This document shows, in pieces, positions 7,207-12,091 of a stretch of 12,091 nt of DNA. Position numbers and translations under genes: made by a program. The DNA is from CAZUZD01 sp964624465 (GTDB taxonomy: Bacteria; Planctomycetota; Planctomycetia; Isosphaerales; Isosphaeraceae), in the NCBI GenBank assembly GCA_964624465.1, contig CAZUZD010000188.1:1-12091 (forward strand). The letters are read 5' to 3'. The notes beneath the pieces are model-generated. The model did not search any database. It saw only the letters and a program-made list of their open reading frames with translations, and was not told the origin of the DNA. Each line of letters starts with the position of its first letter. The stretch's first letter is position 1.

Positions 7207-7758
7207 TCAGGGGCTGTCGTGGAACCCGCGGCGGCGCTGGGCGCTGTAGCGCTGGAGGGCGTCCTCGATGACGGGGACGGCCTTCTCCGACGACTCGATC
7301 TCGTCGACCTCGACGGCCTTGCCCTCCAGGAGCTTGTAGTCCTGGAAGAAGCGGCGGAGCATCATGAGCCGGTGCGGCGGCAGCTCGCGGGCCTCGCGGA
7401 AGCCGTTGAACTCGGGGTCGTCGATGGCGACGGCGAGGATCTTGTGGTCCTTCTTGCCGGCGTCCATCATCGTCATCAGGCCGATGGCGCGGGCCTTGAC
7501 CAGCGTCATCGGCGCCAGGGCCTCCTGGCAGAGCACCAGCACGTCGAGCGGGTCGTCGTCGTCGGCGTAGGTCTGGGGCACGAAGCCGTAGTTGGCCGGG
7601 TAGTACACGGCCGAGTACAGGATGCGGTCCAGCCGCAACAGGCCGGTGCGCTTGTCGAGCTCGTACTTGACGCTCGATCCCATCGGGATCTCGACGATGA
7701 CGTGGAACTCCTGCGGCAATCGCTCGCCGGGGGTCACGTCGTGCCAGGGGTGCAGCAT
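7207..7758 (-). CDS. ppa: Family I inorganic pyrophosphatase
   Basis: This soluble cytoplasmic enzyme hydrolyses pyrophosphate to two phosphates and so pulls biosynthetic reactions forward. The 183-residue protein has the family size and the signature YGFVPQTYADDDDPLDVLV (57-75). With a constant offset of two relative to the E. coli enzyme, all the main active-site residues appear present: Glu23, Lys31, Arg45, Tyr57, Asp67, Asp69, Asp72, Asp99, Asp104 and Lys106. The frame extends to a GTG at 7791; ATG 7758 (MLHPWHDV) was chosen because it matches the normal beginning of these proteins. A -10-like TATAGT lies 75 bases upstream. It is followed by the S4 gene. Nothing looks damaged. Confidence 0.96.
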   Translation of the reverse strand: MLHPWHDVTPGERLPQEFHVIVEIPMGSSVKYELDKRTGLLRLDRILYSAVYYPANYGFVPQTYADDDDPLDVLVLCQEALAPMTLVKARAIGLMTMMDAGKKDHKILAVAIDDPEFNGFREARELPPHRLMMLRRFFQDYKLLEGKAVEVDEIESSEKAVPVIEDALQRYSAQRRRGFHDSP

Positions 7759-7832
7759 CGCGTGGTCTCGAGGGCGCGTCGGGGCCGTCACCGTCCGGCC
7801 GTCGGGGATCGGGACCGGAGGCCCCTGGGCGT

Positions 7833-7838
7833 ACTATA
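7833..7838 (-). promoter_or_regulatory. Candidate -10 element for ppa
   Basis: The minus strand reads TATAGT, five of six matches to TATAAT, in the only AT-containing patch of the 190-base gap between ppa and the upstream gene. The -35 region 17 bases away is G-rich and does not match TTGACA, so this rests on the -10 hexamer and its position (a leader of about 68 bases). Confidence 0.35.
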
Positions 7839-7884
7839 GCATGCCCCCCCGAACCCCCGCCACCGACCGGGCCCCCGGCCGAGC

Positions 7885-7906
7885 CCCGGGGAGCCCCCTC
7901 CCCGGG
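7885..7906 (-). terminator. Candidate terminator hairpin at the end of the prkA-spoVR operon
   Basis: CCCGGGGAG (7885-7893) pairs perfectly with CTCCCCGGG (7898-7906) around a four-base loop, about 43 bases after the last stop codon of the operon at 7950. No T-run follows. It lies between the operon end and the ppa -10 element, as expected for a boundary. Confidence 0.4.
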
Positions 7907-7949
7907 CCGGTTGCCCGCTCTCGCCACGCTCCGGGCCGACCCGGTGGGG

Positions 7950-8435
7950 TCAGCCGGCGGTCGCCACCAGGTCGTCGGCCAGGCGCTCCAGGGTCTCGGT
8001 GGTGAGCTGGAACGGCGTGTCGGACCGGCGGCGGCTGGACTCGTCGAAGCTGACGCGGGAGAGCCGCAGGGTGGCGTTGCGGTCGAGCCGCGCCTCGTAG
8101 TACGAGCGGCGGCCGTCGCGGGCCGTGGGCCGGCCGCTGCGGAGCTCGACCTCGACGCCGGCGGCGTCGGCCTCGATCAGGACCAGGTCCTCCATGAGGT
8201 AGGTGACGCGGGCGGCCACCCGCGCGGCCCAGGCCTTCAGCTCGTCGAGCGAACGGGCCGGGCGGGCGGGGTCCTCGACGGCGAACGTCAGGCCGTCGAG
8301 CTCGACCCCGACGGGGCTGTCGAGCCGCACGGCGAGGGTCAGGCGATGGTGGCCGTCGAGGGCCGTGACCGGGTGGGGCGCGGGGCCGACCCGGGGGTCA
8401 ACCAGCGCGGCGACGATTCGGCGGCTCAGGCTCAT
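7950..8435 (-). CDS. Hypothetical protein, last gene of the prkA-spoVR operon
   Basis: This 161-residue protein has no family that I recognise. It appears soluble, with alternating strands (RLTLAVRLDS 31-40, VELDGLTFAVED 44-55), one clear Ala-rich helix (SLDELKAWAARVAARVTYLM 62-81), then strands with VLIEADAAGVEVELRSG (85-101), SYYEARLDRNATLRLSRVSF (111-130) and a final helix. ATG 8435 has a strong GGGAGG eight bases upstream, lying inside the spoVR coding region. The gene overlaps the end of spoVR by 38 bases, which suggests translational coupling and a linked function. The alpha/beta layout suggests a compact single domain, possibly an adaptor, but this is a guess. Confidence 0.8.
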   Translation of the reverse strand: MSLSRRIVAALVDPRVGPAPHPVTALDGHHRLTLAVRLDSPVGVELDGLTFAVEDPARPARSLDELKAWAARVAARVTYLMEDLVLIEADAAGVEVELRSGRPTARDGRRSYYEARLDRNATLRLSRVSFDESSRRRSDTPFQLTTETLERLADDLVATAG

Positions 8436-9951
8436 GGACGGTGCCTCCCAGCGGGCGGATCGAGTGATCCGCGCCGTCGAACGAGACCAGGGTCGGACGC
8501 CCCTCCACGACCGTCTCCAGGTGGACCGGCCGCGACCAGAGGCGGTGCAGATGCCGCAGGGTGTCCTGCGCGTGGTCGAGCTTCAGGTCGACGCCGACGT
8601 GGTCCTGCGTCAGGTACAGCTCGCCGCGATTCTTGTAGTTGCCGTCGGTCACCCGGATGATCGGCTGCCCGAAGTTGGTGAGCCCGAAGAGCAGCCGCTC
8701 CTTGATTTGCGCGAACTCGCGGCTCTCGATCTCGTAGGTCTCGTGCTGCTCGTTGTACTTGAAGCTGAAGAACCCGTGACGCCGGCAGAACTCCGGGGTC
8801 AGGAACGTGTCGATGAACGTCACGTCGCTGTGGATCTGCCGCACCTCGAAGATCTTCTGCCGCCCCAGGCCGGCCTGGGTGTCCCAGCGCTGCTTGGCGC
8901 GGTAGTCGTCGCAGGCGTCCCACTCGGGTCCGAACTGGCCCTTGTTCCAGCGCTCCTCGATGTCGCGGAACAGCTCGATGCCGAGCTTGTACGGGTTCAG
9001 CCGGCCGGGGTGGGTGGCCATGGTGCCCGAGTGGTGGTCGGCGTAGTCGACCAGCTCGTCGGGGGCGAGGGTGCGGGTGGTCATGATCGTCGAGTGCCAG
9101 TACGACGCCCAGCCCTCGTTCATGATCTTGGTCTGGCCCTGGGGGGCGAAGTAGTACGCCTCCTCGCGGATGATCGCCAGCACGTCGTGCTGCCAGGCCT
9201 TCAGGGGGGCGTGCTCCAGCAGGAACCGGAGCACGTCGCGTTCCGGCGCCTCGGGAAAGGCGGTCGCCTGCTGCTGTTCGGCCGCCCGCTGCCGCGCCTG
9301 CTGCTCCAGGTACGCCGGCGGGTTGATGAACGCGTCCATGTAGTCCTTGGACTGGAACTTCGTCGGGCCGGCGGCGGCCTCCCCCTCGGCGTGGAAGTCG
9401 TAGCGGTCCGGGGTCCCCCGGCGCTTGATGAACGGGGCGTGCGGGTCGATCAGGTTCTCCAGCGACAGGCAGCTGTCGATGAAGTCCTCCACCACGTCCG
9501 TGCCCAGCCGCTCCATGAAGCGGCGGATCCGGGTGCCGTGGTTGGCCATCTCGTCCATCATCTTGCGATTCGTGCGGCTGAAGCAGATGTTGTTCTTGAA
9601 GAAGTCGTTGTGGCCGTAAACGTGCGCCATCACCAGCTTCTGGTCGACCCGCTGGTTGCAGCGCAGCAGGTACGCGTAGCAGGGGTCGGTGTTGATCACC
9701 ATCTCGTAGATCTTCTGGAGCCCGTAGCGGTAGCCCTTGGCGAGCTGCTCGTACTCCATGCCGAACCGCCAGTGGGGGTACCGGGTGGGGAACCCGCCCA
9801 GGGCGGCGATCTCGGAGAGCTCGTCGTAGTCGAGCACCTCGAAGATGGTGGGGAAGCAGTCGAGCCCGAAGCTGCGCGCGTGGGCCTCGATCTCCCCCTG
9901 CAGGTCGCGCAGGTCCGCCGGCAGGTCGTGGGCCGTGCTCATGAGCGTCAT
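8398..9951 (-). CDS. spoVR: SpoVR family protein
   Basis: This 517-residue protein belongs to the SpoVR/YcgB family, first named for a role in Bacillus spore cortex formation but widespread in non-sporulating bacteria with PrkA and YeaH. Hallmarks: FEVLDYDELSEIAALGGFPTRY near 37-58; AHVYGHNDFFKNN (109-121), a His-rich motif; NEGWASYWH (278-286); HPGRLNPYKLG (314-324); and TDGNYKNRGELYLTQDH (435-451). The His and Glu residues in these motifs suggest metal binding, though no activity is established. The open frame extends to a TTG at 10050, but ATG 9951 was chosen: GAGG lies eight bases upstream, and the extra upstream residues are Ser/Glu-rich and not family-like. An in-frame ATG at 9942 is the other option. 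It is the fourth gene of the visible operon and is coupled to the next gene by overlap. Confidence 0.96.
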   Translation of the reverse strand: MTLMSTAHDLPADLRDLQGEIEAHARSFGLDCFPTIFEVLDYDELSEIAALGGFPTRYPHWRFGMEYEQLAKGYRYGLQKIYEMVINTDPCYAYLLRCNQRVDQKLVMAHVYGHNDFFKNNICFSRTNRKMMDEMANHGTRIRRFMERLGTDVVEDFIDSCLSLENLIDPHAPFIKRRGTPDRYDFHAEGEAAAGPTKFQSKDYMDAFINPPAYLEQQARQRAAEQQQATAFPEAPERDVLRFLLEHAPLKAWQHDVLAIIREEAYYFAPQGQTKIMNEGWASYWHSTIMTTRTLAPDELVDYADHHSGTMATHPGRLNPYKLGIELFRDIEERWNKGQFGPEWDACDDYRAKQRWDTQAGLGRQKIFEVRQIHSDVTFIDTFLTPEFCRRHGFFSFKYNEQHETYEIESREFAQIKERLLFGLTNFGQPIIRVTDGNYKNRGELYLTQDHVGVDLKLDHAQDTLRHLHRLWSRPVHLETVVEGRPTLVSFDGADHSIRPLGGTVHEPEPPNRRRAG

Positions 9952-10034
9952 GGATCGGGCCTCGCTCGCGTGTGAGGTCGCGGACTCTCTGGTTCGCTCG
10001 GGGGCTTCAGACGGTTCGGTGGACTCCGATGGAT

Positions 10035-10065
10035 CCGGGGCCCGGGTCAACCGCCCGGGCCCCGG
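10035..10065 (-). other. Strong GC hairpin between the 90-residue gene and spoVR
   Basis: CCGGGGCCCGGG (10035-10046) pairs with CCCGGGCCCCGG (10054-10065): 12 perfect pairs with a seven-base loop. No T-tract follows on the minus strand. The loop plus one base reads TTGACC, a -35-like hexamer, but no -10 match lies at the right distance. It may limit or reset expression of spoVR relative to the upstream genes. Confidence 0.45.
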
Positions 10066-10086
10066 CGGGGGCGATCGTCGCGTCGG

Positions 10087-10359
10087 TCAGGCCAGGTTCG
10101 AGAACTTGCGGGCCTCGTTCTCGATCAGCGACAGCGGCACGAGCATCGGCTTCTTGGTGATCTCGACGACCAGCTCGCCGCCGCCGGGCTCGGCGTGGTA
10201 CGTGCCTTCGATGGCGCCGATCGGGGTCTGGCCGCTGAAGCGGCCGGCGTCGTGGTCCCCCTCGCAGACCCCGTGGCCCTGGAGCCGGGCCAGGGCCGTC
10301 GCGAACAGGCTGCGGCGCTTCTCGGGGTCGGTCGGATACGGGACGCGGAAGCTGGCCAT
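10087..10359 (-). CDS. Small conserved-looking hypothetical protein in the prkA-yeaH-spoVR operon
   Basis: This 90-residue protein is likely soluble. It begins with a strand (MASFRVPYP), then a helix (DPEKRRSLFATALARLQGHG, 11-30), a segment with DHDAGRFSGQTPIGAIEGTY (35-54) and strands ending in ELVVEITKKPMLVPLSLIEN (62-81). The helix-then-strands layout with a G-x-Y and a final amphipathic helix faintly recalls the small polyhydroxyalkanoate-system proteins, but similarity is too weak to name a family. ATG 10359 has GAAGGA seven bases upstream. It lies 60 bases after yeaH and 135 before spoVR, so it is very probably co-transcribed with the kinase module. Confidence 0.78.
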   Translation of the reverse strand: MASFRVPYPTDPEKRRSLFATALARLQGHGVCEGDHDAGRFSGQTPIGAIEGTYHAEPGGGELVVEITKKPMLVPLSLIENEARKFSNLA

Positions 10360-10419
10360 CGGGTCATCCTTCGGTACGAACTTCGGACGGGGAAACGCGG
10401 GACGGGGCGGCGGGCGGCC

Positions 10420-11523
10420 TCAGCGGCCGCGGCCGAGGAATTCCTTGATCGAGTCCATGATCCCTTCCTTGTTCCGGATCTCCGAGAGCGCCAGGTTGGG
10501 CGCGGCGTCGAGGTGCTGCTCCAGCTCGCGGTAGAACTCGCCCGAGCCGTAGGGGCTCTCGACCTGGCCGTAGCCGAAGAGGTTGACCTTGGGCAGGATC
10601 TGGTCGCGGAGCAGGGCCAGGCACTGGCGGTTGTCCTCGCCCCAGTTGTCGCCGTCGGAGAAGTGCAGCACGTAGATGTTCCAGTCGGCCGGCGGGTGGT
10701 CGGCCGCGATCAGGCGGTGGCAGAGGTGGTAGGCGGTGCTGATCCGCGTGCCGCCCGACTCGCGGGTGTGATAGAAGGTGTGCTGGTCCACCTCCTTGGC
10801 CGCGGCGTCGTGGATGATGTAGCGGGTGGTCACGCCGTCGTACTGGCTCTGGAGCCAGGTGTCGATCCAGAACGCCTCGATCCGCACGATCTCCTTCTGC
10901 TCGTCGGTCATGCTCCCCGAGACGTCCATCAGGTAGAAGACCACCGCGTTGGAGTGCGGCAGGGGCGTCGGGTTCCACGACCGGTACAGCTTGTCCTCGC
11001 GCACGGGGATGACCATCGGGTCGCCGGGGTCATACGTGCTGGAGGCGATCTGGCGGCGGAGCGCCTTCTTGTAGGTGCGCTTGAAGTGCCGCAGGCTCTC
11101 GGGCCCGGTCTGGCGGATGCCGGTGTACTTGTCCTTGTCCTCGACGATGTTGGCGCGGCCCTTGGGCTGGATCCGCGGCAGTTCGAGGCCCTCGCCGAGG
11201 ATCTCGGCGAGCTCCTCGAGGGTCATCTCGACCTCGAGGATGTGCTGGCCGGGGGCGTCGCCGGCCGGCCCCGGCTGGTCGCCGTTGCCGGCGCGACCGA
11301 TCGGCTGGCCGATCTCGCCGGGGCCCTGGCCCACGCCGCCCGAGTTGCGGGGGCCGTAGCGGAACTCGGGGATCTCGATCTGCGGCAAGGGGATCGACAC
11401 CAGCTCGCCGCCGGTCTTGCCGATCATCTCGCCGTGCGAGATGTACTTGCGGAGGTCGCTCTTGATGCGGCCCCGCACGATCTGCTTGAAGCGGTTGGCG
11501 TCCCGCTCGATTTTTCGCACCAC
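10420..11523 (-). CDS. yeaH: YeaH/YhbH family (DUF444) von Willebrand A-domain protein
   Basis: This 367-residue protein matches the DUF444 family, which is encoded with PrkA in most bacteria and is linked to starvation and stationary-phase responses. The N-terminus has the family segment RDANRFKQIVRGRIKSDLRK (7-26) and an acidic/Gly-rich linker (56-95). The von Willebrand A domain shows the metal-binding MIDAS motif DVSGSM (200-205), GGTRIS (257-262) with its Thr, and FSDGDNW (288-294) with its Asp. The length is near B. subtilis YhbH. The start is GTG 11523, supported by GAGGGGA eight bases upstream; a second GTG at 11520 is the alternative. It lies 352 bases after prkA, with its own promoter and a structured leader. 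The family call is strong; the molecular role is not established. Confidence 0.95.
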   Translation of the reverse strand: MVRKIERDANRFKQIVRGRIKSDLRKYISHGEMIGKTGGELVSIPLPQIEIPEFRYGPRNSGGVGQGPGEIGQPIGRAGNGDQPGPAGDAPGQHILEVEMTLEELAEILGEGLELPRIQPKGRANIVEDKDKYTGIRQTGPESLRHFKRTYKKALRRQIASSTYDPGDPMVIPVREDKLYRSWNPTPLPHSNAVVFYLMDVSGSMTDEQKEIVRIEAFWIDTWLQSQYDGVTTRYIIHDAAAKEVDQHTFYHTRESGGTRISTAYHLCHRLIAADHPPADWNIYVLHFSDGDNWGEDNRQCLALLRDQILPKVNLFGYGQVESPYGSGEFYRELEQHLDAAPNLALSEIRNKEGIMDSIKEFLGRGR

Positions 11524-11582
11524 GGCCGGAGTCCCCTCGCCGTCAGGTGGGTCGCACAGAGTCGTCTCGCCGCTCGCCCCGC

Positions 11583-11604
11583 GGCCGCCCGTTCACGGGC
11601 GGCC
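11583..11604 (-). other. Leader hairpin upstream of yeaH
   Basis: GGCCGCCCG (11583-11591) pairs perfectly with CGGGCGGCC (11596-11604) around a four-base loop (TGAA on the transcribed RNA sense). It lies about 60 bases before the GTG start of yeaH and does not occlude the ribosome binding site directly. Confidence 0.5.
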
Positions 11605-11810
11605 CAGGGCCCGGAACCCCGGACAGCGGCCCGGCCGGGGCGCAGCCGCAGGGGGCCGCGCCTCGGGAGACCGCTGCGCCTCGGTGCCAAAGATCGGATG
11701 GGGGAACCCGGGGCTGGCCGCCCGCAGGTTGGGGTCGGGACGCCCGGCTCCAGCGGTCGCGTCCCGGCCCCGGGGGCCGCCGGATCCCGGCGGCGCCGTG
11801 CCCGCTGCAA

Positions 11811-11839
11811 ATTGTATTCCGGGGCCCGCCGGCTGTCCA
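11811..11839 (-). promoter_or_regulatory. Sigma70-type promoter for yeaH and downstream genes
   Basis: The minus strand carries TGGACA (11834-11839, five of six matches to TTGACA), a spacer of exactly 17 bases, and TACAAT (11811-11816, five of six matches to TATAAT). This is the best promoter match seen in the window. Transcription should start near 11804, giving a leader of about 280 bases before yeaH. The -35 hexamer lies in the loop of the prkA-end hairpin. Confidence 0.6.
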
Positions 11840-11852
11840 AGGCCGGCGGGCC
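11823..11852 (-). terminator. Hairpin terminator-like element just after prkA
   Basis: GGCCCGCCGGC (11823-11833) and GCCGGCGGGCC (11842-11852) form 11 perfect G-C pairs with an eight-base loop, starting 23 bases after the prkA stop. The sequence after the stem on the minus strand (CCGGAATACAATTTG) has only a short T-run. It probably reduces read-through from prkA into yeaH, making room for the internal promoter it overlaps. Confidence 0.5.
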
Positions 11853-11875
11853 GATCGGCGGGGGGGCGGGCCTCG

Positions 11876-12091
11876 TCAGCGGCCGCCCTTGACGTCGCCA
11901 CGGGCGAAGATGCTGGCCACGTAGTTGAGGATGTCGGTGGCCGAATCCTCGTCGTAGCCGTACGTGCGCACCAGCCGCTCCTTGACGATGTCGATCTTCT
12001 CCTGGGTGTCGCGGTCCACGACGCTGGAGACCAGCGACGTGAGCTTGATCGTGTCCTTGGAGTCCTGGAACAGCTTCAGCTCCAGGGCCTT
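11876..12091 (-). CDS. prkA: Serine protein kinase PrkA, C-terminal fragment
   Basis: The last 71 residues of a gene that begins beyond the right edge are visible. They read KALELKLFQDSKDTIKL at the start, then TLS-like segment TSLVSSVVD, then EKIDIVKERLVRTYGYDEDS, then ATDILNYVASIFARGDVKGG and a TGA at 11876-11878. The segment 'KI.IV..RL...YGY......D.L.YV.S.FARGD' is the conserved C-terminal end of PrkA (YeaG), an AAA-fold protein described as a serine kinase, with ATP-dependent protease activity also reported in Bacillus. The kinase and ATPase core are outside the window, so their integrity cannot be judged. The call is supported by the directly following yeaH and spoVR genes, the usual partners. 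Confidence 0.9.
   Translation of the reverse strand, partial: KALELKLFQDSKDTIKLTSLVSSVVDRDTQEKIDIVKERLVRTYGYDEDSATDILNYVASIFARGDVKGGR

Larger units (their letters stand above)
11524..11875 (-). other. Structured leader and intergenic region between prkA and yeaH
   Basis: This 352-base gap holds no supportable gene. From right to left it contains the prkA-end hairpin (11823-11852), the promoter (11811-11839), and a leader of about 280 bases. The leader has an 8-bp stem CGGGACGC/GCGTCCCG (11736-11743, 11759-11766) and a perfect 9-bp stem with a four-base loop, GGCCGCCCG/CGGGCGGCC (11583-11604). Neither hairpin is followed by a T-tract. Confidence 0.6.

Noticed and set aside
8203..9975. 590-codon open frame on the plus strand
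   Set aside because: It is antisense to spoVR, whose motifs are unmistakable; the sequence is Val/Leu/Gly/Ala-biased as expected of a shadow frame.
10047..10053. TTGACC as a -35 box for spoVR
   Set aside because: No -10-like hexamer is found 16 to 18 bases downstream on the minus strand, so I did not call a promoter.
10195..11892. 565-codon open frame on the plus strand
   Set aside because: It is antisense to yeaH and runs through the promoter and hairpin region; there are no domain motifs.
1..12091. CRISPR arrays, tRNA, rRNA, insertion sequences
   Set aside because: No spaced direct repeats, cloverleaf or rRNA-like stretch, or transposase motif was seen on either strand. This was by eye; tRNAscan-SE and an IS database search would settle it.

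Overview
The window is very GC-rich (about 70% by eye). Every gene I can support lies on the minus strand, so the region reads from right to left. The gene set and protein style suggest a high-GC, non-sporulating environmental bacterium. My best guess is a planctomycete of the Isosphaeraceae type, but this is an inference from composition and gene neighbourhood and no phylogenetic marker in the window proves it.

Right part (12091 to 7950): a stress operon. It contains the C-terminus of the serine protein kinase PrkA, a DUF444/YeaH von Willebrand A-domain protein, a 90-residue protein of unknown function, a SpoVR-family protein, and a 161-residue unknown whose start overlaps the spoVR end by 38 bases. 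prkA-yeaH-spoVR is a classic conserved trio (yeaG-yeaH-ycgB in E. coli), tied to stationary-phase and starvation responses rather than only to sporulation. The two small unknowns interleaved with it are candidate new members. A good sigma70-type promoter (TGGACA, 17 bases, TACAAT) lies between prkA and yeaH. Its -35 hexamer falls exactly in the loop of a GC-only 11-bp hairpin just after the prkA stop, and a leader of about 280 bases with strong hairpins follows before yeaH.

Middle part (7758 to 4627): housekeeping and stress genes. A family I inorganic pyrophosphatase with every expected catalytic residue is followed by a small S4-domain RNA-binding protein. Next comes a 686-residue protein whose C-terminal third looks like a TerD domain (tellurium-resistance/stress superfamily). 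Stable GC hairpins sit between these genes.

Left part (4294 to 1): a phage-type DNA-packaging and capsid-assembly cassette. In transcription order it holds a small helix-turn-helix protein (possible small terminase), a large terminase subunit with ATPase and nuclease motifs, a portal-like protein, and the start of an Ala/Glu/Pro-rich protein that runs off the window (possible scaffold or other head protein). The terminase C-terminus is broken by a 10-base N gap. Between terminase and portal is a perfect 32-bp inverted repeat with a 65-base spacer, resembling a REP doublet (REPIN). No integrase, tail gene, CRISPR array, tRNA or rRNA was seen. The cassette may be the edge of a prophage, a remnant, or a domesticated gene-transfer-like module.
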